This document shows positions 1-4,693 of a DNA stretch of 5,061 nt, piece after piece. This DNA is from Granulosicoccaceae bacterium. GTDB lineage: Bacteria; Pseudomonadota; Gammaproteobacteria; DAOVJZ01. The stretch is from assembly GCA_030632035.1 (NCBI GenBank), contig DAOVJZ010000138.1, positions 1-5,061 of the forward strand. The letters run 5' to 3'. The translations under genes were made by a program, and so were the position numbers. Every line of letters starts with the position of its first letter. Within the stretch, counting starts at the first letter, position 1. The notes under the pieces are model-generated. The model ran no database searches, had not been told where the DNA came from, and worked only from the letters and a program-made list of their open reading frames with translations.

Positions 1-80
1 GCTTTAAAGAAAAAATACATGCGGTTTTTGAGAAAGAATGATTGTTTAGATAAATCAATGTTGTAGCTCAATAGGTATTC

Positions 81-365
81 ATGGATAGAGAAACACTACT
101 TGAATCTATAATAGAGATTTCTGAGGATGGTCAATATCGAGATGGGGCATATGAGTTAATCAGAAATGAATTTGAGGAAGCGGGTTTTTACTCAAATAAT
201 GAAATAGAACAAATATTAGAATCAATCACAGATATTTCACAAAACCATATAAATAGAAATAATGCAGGGCGTTTTGTAGATTTTTTACTAGATACCCCTG
301 ATGAAGTAAATAATACTCTAATGGGCGACAAAAAAGAGTATCTAAAATTGTTATTAACAATCTAA
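81..365 (+). CDS. Small acidic protein of unknown function (94 aa), island cargo
   Basis: I do not recognise a family. The product has 21 acidic against 8 basic residues (strongly negative), no signal peptide, no membrane segment and no cysteine. Apart from the Gly/Asn-rich breaks it looks mostly helical (for example residues 3-14 and 40-53). The gene is about 30% GC by hand count, much lower than the genes to its right, which fits acquisition with the element. The start at 81 is preceded only by a weak AGGT-like Shine-Dalgarno, so translation may be weak or coupled to an upstream gene outside the window; reading frames open from base 1 stop at 41 and 66. Small acidic helical proteins on islands are sometimes immunity proteins, antitoxins or anti-defence factors, but nothing in the sequence decides this. 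It could also be a chance frame in AT-rich DNA, although 94 codons without a stop makes a real gene more likely. Confidence 0.6.
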   Translation: MDRETLLESIIEISEDGQYRDGAYELIRNEFEEAGFYSNNEIEQILESITDISQNHINRNNAGRFVDFLLDTPDEVNNTLMGDKKEYLKLLLTI

Positions 366-402
366 TAATTGGCTAACTATAAATACTAAATGAATTATCT
401 TG

Positions 403-422
403 TGGGACACTCATGGGGCACT
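403..422. repeat. Short direct repeat near the element end, possible integrase arm site
   Basis: TGGGACACT (403-411) is followed by TGGGGCACT (414-422): 8 of 9 bases identical with an 11-base period, about one helical turn. Tandem G-rich motifs of this type often occur inside the ends of tRNA-targeted elements and are thought to be integrase arm-binding sites. The position, 117 bases inside the proposed junction, fits that idea. Two copies of 9 bases could also be chance. Confidence 0.35.
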
Positions 423-538
423 AGGTCACGACACCAGACCATTAACGACAAAAGATGACAATACGAAAATCAGATTAAGTAATTGATTGTATTGTTGTCA
501 GTAGTTTTAGTTTGTTGTGGCTTACTAAATAGACATAA

Positions 539-582
539 CTCTGACTCCTCTAATCAAGGTTCGAATCCTTGTCCGCCAGCCA
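539..582 (+). pseudogene. 3' half of tRNA-Gln(CUG), attachment-site duplication
   Basis: The parts fall in cloverleaf order. The anticodon loop CTCTGAC (539-545) has U33, anticodon CUG and A37. It is followed by the anticodon 3' strand TCCTC (546-550) and a 4-base variable loop (551-554). The T-arm is perfectly paired, CAAGG (555-559) with CCTTG (567-571), around the loop TTCGAAT. The acceptor 3' strand TCCGCCA (572-578), discriminator G (579) and encoded CCA (580-582) complete it. A U1-A72 pair with G73 is typical of bacterial tRNA-Gln, which agrees with the anticodon. The 5' half is absent: no TGGCGGA acceptor strand, D-arm or GAGGA anticodon 5' strand occurs in the preceding 80 bases. The break inside the anticodon loop suggests integrase crossover rather than random decay. 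The fragment still looks undamaged, so insertion may be recent or the site may still be in use. Confidence 0.85.
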
Positions 583-583
583 T

Positions 584-632
584 ATCAATAAAAAACGCCC
601 GCCTGATTTTTAGGTGGGCGTTTTTTATTGAT
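584..632 (+). terminator. Rho-independent terminator of the original tRNA-Gln gene
   Basis: A 21-base arm (584-604) pairs with 612-632 with a single G-U wobble (601/615) around a 7-base loop. The core CGCCCGCCT/AGGTGGGCG is flanked by an A6 tract on the left and a T6 tract on the right, so it can terminate transcripts from either strand. It begins two bases after the tRNA CCA, the normal place for a tRNA terminator. If the island model is right, the reconstituted tRNA to the left no longer uses it. Confidence 0.9.
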
Positions 633-646
633 GAGGTTTTATGGAT

Positions 647-784
647 TTGAACCGTGTACAGGTTCGACAAAATCGCCGGGAGCGATTTTGAATGAGCAAA
701 GCGAGCCCAAAGGGTGAGGCGCACGACTGCAGGGATGCAGGAGGTAGGGCAAAGCATGGAGCACTTGCCGAGGAAGTGTCGAAC
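647..784. repeat. Cluster of nested hairpins, probable dispersed repeat or structured RNA
   Basis: Within 138 bases I see an outer inverted pair GTTCGACA (662-669) / TGTCGAAC (777-784) and several inner ones: a 7-bp stem 647-653/661-667 around GTGTACA; a perfect 9-bp stem CAAAATCGC/GCGATTTTG (668-676/682-690) with a CGGGA loop; CTGCA/TGCAG (727-731/736-740) with a GGGA loop; and GGCAA/TTGCC (748-752/765-769). Several stems exclude each other, so alternative folds exist. Open frames crossing the area are short and have no Shine-Dalgarno. It sits between the tRNA terminator and a second tRNA-like end. A dispersed intergenic repeat is the simplest reading and a small RNA an alternative. Confidence 0.5.
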
Positions 785-804
785 AACCCTTATCCACCAG
801 CCAT
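779..804 (+). pseudogene. Degraded second copy of the tRNA-Gln 3' end
   Basis: TCGAA followed after three extra bases by CCCTTATCCACCAGCCAT matches TCGAA plus TCCTTGTCCGCCAGCCAT of the copy at 561-583, with 15 of 18 bases identical in the acceptor part; all three differences are transitions. CCAGCCAT is unchanged. The T-arm is broken by the CAA insertion, so it cannot form a tRNA. It may be the scar of an older integration event at the same locus, or part of the hairpin repeat that precedes it. Confidence 0.45.
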
Positions 805-1134
805 TTTCTCAAAAACAGCTTGCCTTTGTCAGGCAGCTATTTGTCGTCTGGCTCCCCTATTTTGACTATCGCCCTGTTGTTTTAGTACTACGGGTAAAAA
901 ACACCAAATAAATTATAACTCATTGATAATAATAATTATATTCTCCTAAAGAATCTGTGTTTCCCTGTTATTTCAGCCCCAAATCAGGATGTTAGTAAGC
1001 ATTTACATCAATGAATTCGTGTATTGGTGAAAGGATATTGGCTAATTATTTGAATTAAAGAAAGTTTGCCGGAGACCGAAAAGGGGGTAGAGGTAGAGCT
1101 GGCTAGCGGCAATTGGGCTTATTCCCAAAATGTT
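805..1134. other. Non-coding stretch, no gene seen
   Basis: I find no convincing gene on either strand. Small hairpins occur: a bulged AGCTTGCCT/AGGCAGCT stem near 818-838 and TTGGG/CCCAA at 1113-1117/1124-1128. Around 925-943 the AT-rich run GATAATAATAATTATATTC resembles the Fur consensus in 15 of 19 positions, but no start codon lies close and base composition alone could explain it. The rest shows no repeat or motif that I can name. Confidence 0.5.
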
Positions 1135-1173
1135 GCAAAAATACAACAGAAATTTTAACTGTTGTATTTTTGT
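1135..1173. repeat. Large inverted repeat upstream of the porin promoter
   Basis: GCAAAAATACAACAG (1135-1149) pairs with CTGTTGTATTTTTGT (1159-1173) over 15 bp with one terminal G-U, around the AT-only loop AAATTTTAA. It ends 7-10 bases before the -35 candidates of the porin promoter. It could be an operator for a dimeric regulator, a cruciform-prone activator region, or a weak terminator insulating the porin, since the right arm carries T5 but little GC. The symmetry is far beyond chance; the role is open. Confidence 0.6.
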
Positions 1174-1183
1174 AAAAATATTG

Positions 1184-1212
1184 TTGCTTGTCGGTAGAAA
1201 CCTGCCTATTAT
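1184..1212 (+). promoter_or_regulatory. Sigma-70-like promoter of the porin gene
   Basis: The -35 is TTGCTT (1184-1189), the spacer is exactly 17 bases, and the -10 is TATTAT (1207-1212, 5 of 6 to consensus). An overlapping TTGTTG at 1181-1186 is an alternative -35. Transcription would start near 1219, giving a leader of roughly 48 bases with AAGGAG at 1251-1256. Confidence 0.6.
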
Positions 1213-1266
1213 TGTTACGTCAATTGACTTTAAATTAATAAATAAATAACAAGGAGATTACCTGTT

Positions 1267-2274
1267 ATGAATAAGAAACTGTTAACAGTTGCAGTAGCAG
1301 CAGGAGTAGCCGCCACATCACTGGCCGCTATCGCTGATGTAAAAGTATATGGTCGCGTAGAAGTTGAATTCATTAGTCTCGACAACAACGTCGCTAATGA
1401 TGAATCAACCGTAAGTGATCCTGGCCAGTCACGCTGGGGTATCAAGGCGACAGAAAAACTGGGTGGCGGCATGACCGGTATCGCAGTACTGGAATACAGC
1501 GCTGATCCAGCAGACGGTGGTGAAGGTGATCGTCAGCAATTTGTTGGTTTGAAGGGTAACTTTGGTACCTTTGCCATGGGTTCATTCAATGGCGCATACA
1601 AGACAACAGGTGGTGTAGCACTGGATCCTTTCAATGCGACTTTCCTGGAAGCACGTAACAACGGCGGTCAATCTGCTGGCGCGATGGGTGCGAGTAGTTT
1701 TGTGAGAAACGCAATGACGTGGATTTCACCTTCTGTGAATGGTATTACTGCACAAGTTGTAGTCGCGGATGAAAATGCCTCTGGTGCAGGTAATGACTGG
1801 CAGGCAACTGTAAATTACAAGAACGGTCCAATGTGGGGTTTTGTGGCACACAGTGAGAGCCCAGGTTCAGGTGCCGCTGGTGCAGATCAGTCACTGACTA
1901 AAATTGGTGGTCGTATGTCCATGGGACAACACAGCTTCTGGGTGCAGTATGAAGACGATGATGGTGGTCTGAATGCTCCTGGTGACAGAACTACAACCGG
2001 TGGTGATGCAATCACAGCTCCAGGTAATCAAAATGGTGAAATCTTCCTGGTCGGTTATCAGATGAAACTGGGCAAGAATGAAATCGTTGTTCAGTATGGT
2101 GAGTCTGATTACGATACAGCAACTGGTAGTGGTACTTATACTATGATTGGTGCTCGTCATCGTTTCTCTAAAACAACCAGCATCTATGGTGGTTGGAGAC
2201 AGACTGATGATGATACTGTAGCAGCTACAGATGAAATCGATGTGATCGGTTTCGGTATCCGCAAGGACTTCTAA
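1267..2274 (+). CDS. Outer-membrane general porin (Gram-negative porin family)
   Basis: A trimeric 16-strand beta-barrel channel for passive diffusion of small hydrophilic solutes across the outer membrane. The signal peptide is clear: MNKK, a hydrophobic Ala/Val core, and cleavage after Ala21-Ile22-Ala23, so the 312-residue mature protein begins DVKVYGRVEVEF, the usual first strand. Family hallmarks include SRWGIKATEKLGGG (55-68), RQQFVGLKGNFGTFAMGSF (89-107, leading into the loop 3 region) and RNAMTWISPSVNGITAQV (147-164). Strands alternate with acidic Gly/Asp-rich loops, and the protein ends IRKDF with the terminal Phe read by the BAM complex. At 335 aa the length is normal. The start is supported by AAGGAG 10 bases upstream; the gene ends in tandem TAA TAA. 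It is a single-gene unit with its own promoter and terminator. Selectivity cannot be read from the sequence; the canonical PEFGG-type motif of loop 3 is not evident. Confidence 0.92.
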   Translation: MNKKLLTVAVAAGVAATSLAAIADVKVYGRVEVEFISLDNNVANDESTVSDPGQSRWGIKATEKLGGGMTGIAVLEYSADPADGGEGDRQQFVGLKGNFGTFAMGSFNGAYKTTGGVALDPFNATFLEARNNGGQSAGAMGASSFVRNAMTWISPSVNGITAQVVVADENASGAGNDWQATVNYKNGPMWGFVAHSESPGSGAAGADQSLTKIGGRMSMGQHSFWVQYEDDDGGLNAPGDRTTTGGDAITAPGNQNGEIFLVGYQMKLGKNEIVVQYGESDYDTATGSGTYTMIGARHRFSKTTSIYGGWRQTDDDTVAATDEIDVIGFGIRKDF

Positions 2275-2301
2275 TAAGAAGAAGCTGATAGTTGTAGTTT
2301 T

Positions 2302-2328
2302 AAACGGGGCCTTCGGGTCCCGTTTTTT
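2302..2328 (+). terminator. Rho-independent terminator of the porin gene
   Basis: AAACGGGGCC (2302-2311), the tetraloop TTCG (2312-2315) and GGTCCCGTTT (2316-2325) form a 10-bp stem with one G-U wobble, running into T6 (2323-2328). It lies 25 bases after the second stop codon. A UUCG loop closed by C-G is among the most stable hairpin caps, so this should be an efficient terminator. Confidence 0.93.
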
Positions 2329-2382
2329 ATTGTGTGCTCAAAGCATTATTGTGAAAAAAAATCTAATTTGTGCAAAACGGGC

Positions 2383-2525
2383 AGGTTGGGCTGAATAATG
2401 TGAAGCCCAACAAATGTTACTGAGAGGAGCGATATAAAACTTGCTCTTCCACAAGTTAAACAAGAACAGAATTTGTTGGGAAATTTTTTAGAGAGTGTTG
2501 GGCTTCGCGTTATTCAGCTTAACCT
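2383..2525. repeat. 143-base stem-loop repeat with 30-base inverted ends (MITE-like)
   Basis: The 30-base end at 2383-2412 is the inverse of 2496-2525. The four differences (2388, 2389, 2399, 2401) are all transitions that leave G-U wobbles, so an RNA copy would pair over the full 30 bp. Each end also has its own short inverted repeat (left: TTGGGCT / AGCCCAA). The 83-base interior holds AACTTG/CAAGTT (2438-2443/2452-2457) and ATTTGTTGGG (2471-2480), which can pair with CCCAACAAAT (2406-2415). There is no open frame. It starts 12 bases past the stop of the minus-strand gene and would be in its 3' untranslated region. The border AACCTACGGGAATTT (2521-2535) nearly repeats at 3848-3863, which marks a dispersed family. 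GTAGGTTGGGC-type palindromes are, as far as I recall, widespread in proteobacterial intergenic DNA. Confidence 0.75.
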
Positions 2526-2536
2526 ACGGGAATTTA

Positions 2537-3607
2537 TTAAATCATGTAACTGCTTGGGAGGCCCTGTACGCCGTCTTTAAGTACGCTAGCGTGATATCCA
2601 TATTGAGCTAAAAGAAACGCTGCAGCTGAACTGCGGCGTCCTGTGTCGCAATAACAGATATAATGAGTATCTTTATCCAGTTCGCTGACGTGTTGACGCA
2701 ATTCATTTAGAGGCATATTGATTGAGCCCGGTAGATGTCCTTGATCAAATTCAGATAGGACGCGTACATCAATACACTGCCCATTGTCCTGAATGCCTTC
2801 CAATACCTCATCGAGAGTGACTTTGTCGATCATGGGTTCTTGCAATAGTTCAACAAAATCTTTCTTTGCCAACCGCATCAATACACCCTCTGTAACCATA
2901 ATGACATTGGCATTACGTGGGTTGTTGGAGATCAAGGCCTCTTCACCAAAGTTGCTACCTTCACCAAGGACAGCCAGTTCCACCGGTTCGCTTTTGGGAT
3001 CTTGCTGACGCGTGACCTTGGCTTGCCCCTGTTTGATGAGGTAGTAGTAATCACCAGGATCACCTTGCTTAATAATGACATCACCACTTTTCACATCAAT
3101 GCTTTCCATGCGTGTAAACAATTCCTTGATGTTTGCCGGAGGTAAAGAACTGAATGTGGCTGATGGAGTGATATTGTTAGTCCAGTTTTTTGTGCCCCCA
3201 TCAGGATGTGTTTCATCATGCTTATCATCGCCAGTGGCGATTTGATCCCAGGTCAGATAGGTGTCCAGTTTGTTTTTATCAATACGGATGATTTCAACCG
3301 GTGATAATGTCATGGCTGTGGTCTGGCGTGGTTGTTTAGGGTCGAGTGGGTGCCAGGATGCTTCTGTGCCGGCTGTAATCAGTTTGCATGTACCCATGCC
3401 GGTACGCAGTTCGAGTTCACCACTAATGAGATAAATCACCTGATTATCAATATCACCCTCACTGAAGAGTGTGATGTCGGTATCCACATGTTCGATCAGT
3501 ATTTCGTTGGCGAGTTCACGTATCCTCTCCCCAGACAGGGTCGAGATCGGTTCCAGTGAACTCAATGTATCTACATCGACGTAATTTGGGTGTTCTAGTT
3601 CTTCCAT
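2537..3607 (-). CDS. Protein with two cyclic-nucleotide-binding domains and a C-terminal rhodanese domain
   Basis: A probable cytoplasmic signalling or sulfur-handling protein of unknown target. The first CNB domain (about 18-118, GDIDNQVIYLISGELEL at 51-67) is degenerate: it keeps a PRQTTA segment (93-98) but lacks the FGE of the phosphate-binding cassette. The second (about 150-256) is canonical: GDPGDYYYLIKQGQAKV, then FGEEAL (220-225) and PRNANV (230-235), with Glu222 and Arg231 placed to bind the ribose and phosphate of cAMP or cGMP. The rhodanese domain (about 262-352) has DVR at 280-282, GHLPGSINMP (290-299) and the active loop CDTGRRS, with Cys320 as the sulfur-accepting residue. No helix-turn-helix, membrane segment or signal peptide is seen, so it is not a CRP-type transcription factor. 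The start is uncertain: no good Shine-Dalgarno precedes the ATG. rpiA lies upstream on the same strand, 301 bases away. Domain calls are firm; the function is not known to me. Confidence 0.9.
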   Translation of the reverse strand: MEELEHPNYVDVDTLSSLEPISTLSGERIRELANEILIEHVDTDITLFSEGDIDNQVIYLISGELELRTGMGTCKLITAGTEASWHPLDPKQPRQTTAMTLSPVEIIRIDKNKLDTYLTWDQIATGDDKHDETHPDGGTKNWTNNITPSATFSSLPPANIKELFTRMESIDVKSGDVIIKQGDPGDYYYLIKQGQAKVTRQQDPKSEPVELAVLGEGSNFGEEALISNNPRNANVIMVTEGVLMRLAKKDFVELLQEPMIDKVTLDEVLEGIQDNGQCIDVRVLSEFDQGHLPGSINMPLNELRQHVSELDKDTHYICYCDTGRRSSAAAFLLAQYGYHASVLKDGVQGLPSSYMI

Positions 3608-3908
3608 TAAGTTAATTATCGTCAGTTCACTGAAAAATCTGAACTTTTTCCAATTCTTTATGTGGTTTTTATCTACATCAAGTGAGCCGGATTATTGTTT
3701 ATTTTGTGCTCAGTCAGATTGATTCATTGAGTATAGTATGAAATTTCTGAACGACCAGAAAATGCTAGCTTTAACAAATGGTTATAGCAAGGCAGGGTGG
3801 GTATTGAGACTATGAAAGTATTCATTGTAGGTTGTGCCTGAGGCACAACCTACGGTGAATTTCTGTATATGCTGTGGAAGTGACGGTCTCTGTGTTGCGG
3901 GAACAGGC
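3608..3908. other. Intergenic region between rpiA and the CNB-rhodanese gene
   Basis: No gene is seen. It must contain the promoter of the minus-strand CNB-rhodanese gene unless that is read through from rpiA, but no -35/-10 pair with good spacing stands out. Near the start of that gene are two overlapping dyads: TCAGT/ACTGA (3622-3626/3629-3633) and AGTTCA/TGAACT (3624-3629/3640-3645). TTTCTG/CAGAAA (3744-3749/3756-3761) forms another small dyad. The palindromic repeat at 3820-3860 is listed separately. Confidence 0.5.
3820..3860. repeat. Palindromic intergenic repeat, same family as the 2383-2525 element
   Basis: GTAGGTTGTGCCT (3827-3839) and AGGCACAACCTAC (3841-3853) are perfect inverted arms around a single G. 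With flanks 3820-3826 and 3854-3860 the stem grows to about 19 bp with two G-U pairs. The border AACCTACGGTGAATTT (3848-3863) matches 2521-2535 except for one extra T. It lies 48 bases beyond the rpiA stop on the minus strand. No U-tract follows in either direction, so it is not a classical terminator, although it may stabilise the rpiA mRNA 3' end. Confidence 0.7.
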
Positions 3909-4565
3909 TTATTCCAGCTTGTCTACGCCTGAGGGTGTACCCAGCAACAATACATCAGCAGGGCGAATAGCAAACAGACCATTGGTGACGACACCCACAA
4001 TACCGTTGAGTGCATTTTCCAGTTTGACGGGTTCCATGATTTCCATGTTATGGATATCAAGAATGACATTACCATTATCCGTCGTGAAACCTTCACGTAA
4101 TACCGGTTCACCACCGAGTTTTACTATTTCACGTGCGACATAACTGCGCGCCATCGGGATGACTTCAACCGGTAGCGGGAACTTGCCCATCACATCTACT
4201 AATTTACTTTCATCGGCGATACAGACGAATTTGTCACTGGCGGCGGCTACGATCTTTTCACGTGTGAGTGCGCCACCACCACCCTTGATGAGATGCAGGT
4301 AACGATTGGATTCGTCAGCCCCATCAACATAAAGCGGTAATTGGCCAGCTTCGTTTGAATCAAGCACCTGGATGCCATGTCCTTTCAGACGGTCAGCAGA
4401 GGCCACTGAGCTGGCGACCGTGCCATCGATTTTGCCCTTGAGTCTGGCTAGCCCGTCAATGAAGAAATTGGCGGTGGAACCCGTGCCTACCCCCACGATC
4501 ATACCGCTTTCTACATATTCCAGTGCCGCGTCAGCGACCGCTTTTTTCATCTCATCCTGTGTCAT
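3909..4565 (-). CDS. rpiA: Ribose-5-phosphate isomerase A
   Basis: Interconverts ribose 5-phosphate and ribulose 5-phosphate in the non-oxidative pentose phosphate pathway in the cytoplasm. The 218-residue protein is collinear with E. coli RpiA (219 aa): MTQDEMKKAV at the start, the phosphate loop GVGTGSTA (25-32), YVDGADE with Asp81 and Asp84, KGGGGALTREK with Lys94 and the general base Glu103, and ADESK with Lys121, followed by GKFPLPVEVIPMA and VVTNGLFA. These active-site residues fall at the E. coli residue numbers. I chose the ATG at 4565 and not the in-frame GTG at 4577: the shorter form matches the family start, and the GTG lies inside the Shine-Dalgarno (AGGTGGAG, 6 bases before the ATG). 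It is divergent from ilvA, with 128 bases between the start codons. Confidence 0.97.
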   Translation of the reverse strand: MTQDEMKKAVADAALEYVESGMIVGVGTGSTANFFIDGLARLKGKIDGTVASSVASADRLKGHGIQVLDSNEAGQLPLYVDGADESNRYLHLIKGGGGALTREKIVAAASDKFVCIADESKLVDVMGKFPLPVEVIPMARSYVAREIVKLGGEPVLREGFTTDNGNVILDIHNMEIMEPVKLENALNGIVGVVTNGLFAIRPADVLLLGTPSGVDKLE

Positions 4566-4571
4566 TACATT

Positions 4572-4579
4572 CTCCACCT
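4572..4579 (-). promoter_or_regulatory. Ribosome binding site that decides the rpiA start
   Basis: On the minus strand AGGTGGAG ends six bases before the ATG at 4565, an ideal distance. The alternative GTG start at 4577 is part of this motif and has no good Shine-Dalgarno of its own. Confidence 0.75.
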
Positions 4580-4594
4580 GTTTTTTCTGACCGC

Positions 4595-4624
4595 ATTATA
4601 TTCCCGATAGGTGATATCTATCCA
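4595..4624 (-). promoter_or_regulatory. Sigma-70-like promoter of rpiA
   Basis: Read on the minus strand: -35 TGGATA (4624-4619, 4 of 6 to consensus), an 18-base spacer, and a perfect -10 TATAAT (4600-4595). Transcription would start near 4588, leaving a leader of about 23 bases that includes the Shine-Dalgarno. I see no equally good promoter for ilvA in the other direction. Confidence 0.65.
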
Positions 4625-4693
4625 GTTTCTGACCCTATTTCATCAAGTGCTTGTAGCTGACACATCGCTGGACACCTGCTAAGTTAGCACCCC

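Larger units (their letters stand above)
1..582. mobile_element. Distal end of a putative integrated element in tRNA-Gln (continues to the left)
   Basis: Inferred from three things seen here. The DNA up to about base 538 is clearly AT-richer than the housekeeping genes to the right. It carries an orphan gene without a recognised family. It ends exactly where a tRNA-Gln 3' half begins in mid-anticodon-loop. Tyrosine recombinases of integrative elements and prophages commonly cross over in tRNA anticodon or T loops and duplicate the 3' part of the gene. In that model the functional, reconstituted tRNA-Gln and the integrase gene lie to the left, outside the window, and bases 539-582 are the original chromosomal 3' half left at the far end. 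No integrase, relaxase or phage gene is visible, so the type of element cannot be named. Confidence 0.55.

Noticed and set aside
1..66. Possible C-terminal tail of a gene entering from the left
   Set aside because: Two frames are open from the edge (stops at 39-41 and 64-66). With 12 to 21 codons and no recognisable motif I cannot tell which, if either, is coding.
554..757. Minus-strand open frame of 67 codons across the tRNA remnant, its terminator and the hairpin block
   Set aside because: It reads antisense through a tRNA end and a perfect terminator stem, has no Shine-Dalgarno and no recognisable protein character; the frame follows from the repeat structure.
714..911. Plus-strand open frame of 65 codons
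   Set aside because: It begins inside the hairpin block, crosses the second tRNA-like end, and has no family resemblance or convincing ribosome site.
1891..2160. Minus-strand frames inside the porin gene (also 1230-1472)
   Set aside because: They are antisense to a well-supported porin coding sequence, with Thr/Ser/Ile-rich low-complexity translations typical of shadows.
2383..2525. Reading the 143-base repeat as a simple terminator
   Set aside because: The loop is 83 bases, the stem is far longer than needed and no U-run directly follows on either strand; the porin already has an ideal terminator.
2793..3559. Plus-strand frames at 2793-3008 and 3332-3559
   Set aside because: Both are antisense to the CNB-rhodanese gene, whose domains are clear in the other strand.
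3731..3740. TATAGT as a plus-strand -10 box
   Set aside because: No -35 at proper spacing and no plus-strand gene follows.
3874..4590. Frames overlapping rpiA at 3874-4143, 3923-4114 and 4372-4590
   Set aside because: They are shadows of rpiA; the active-site motifs are all in the chosen frame.
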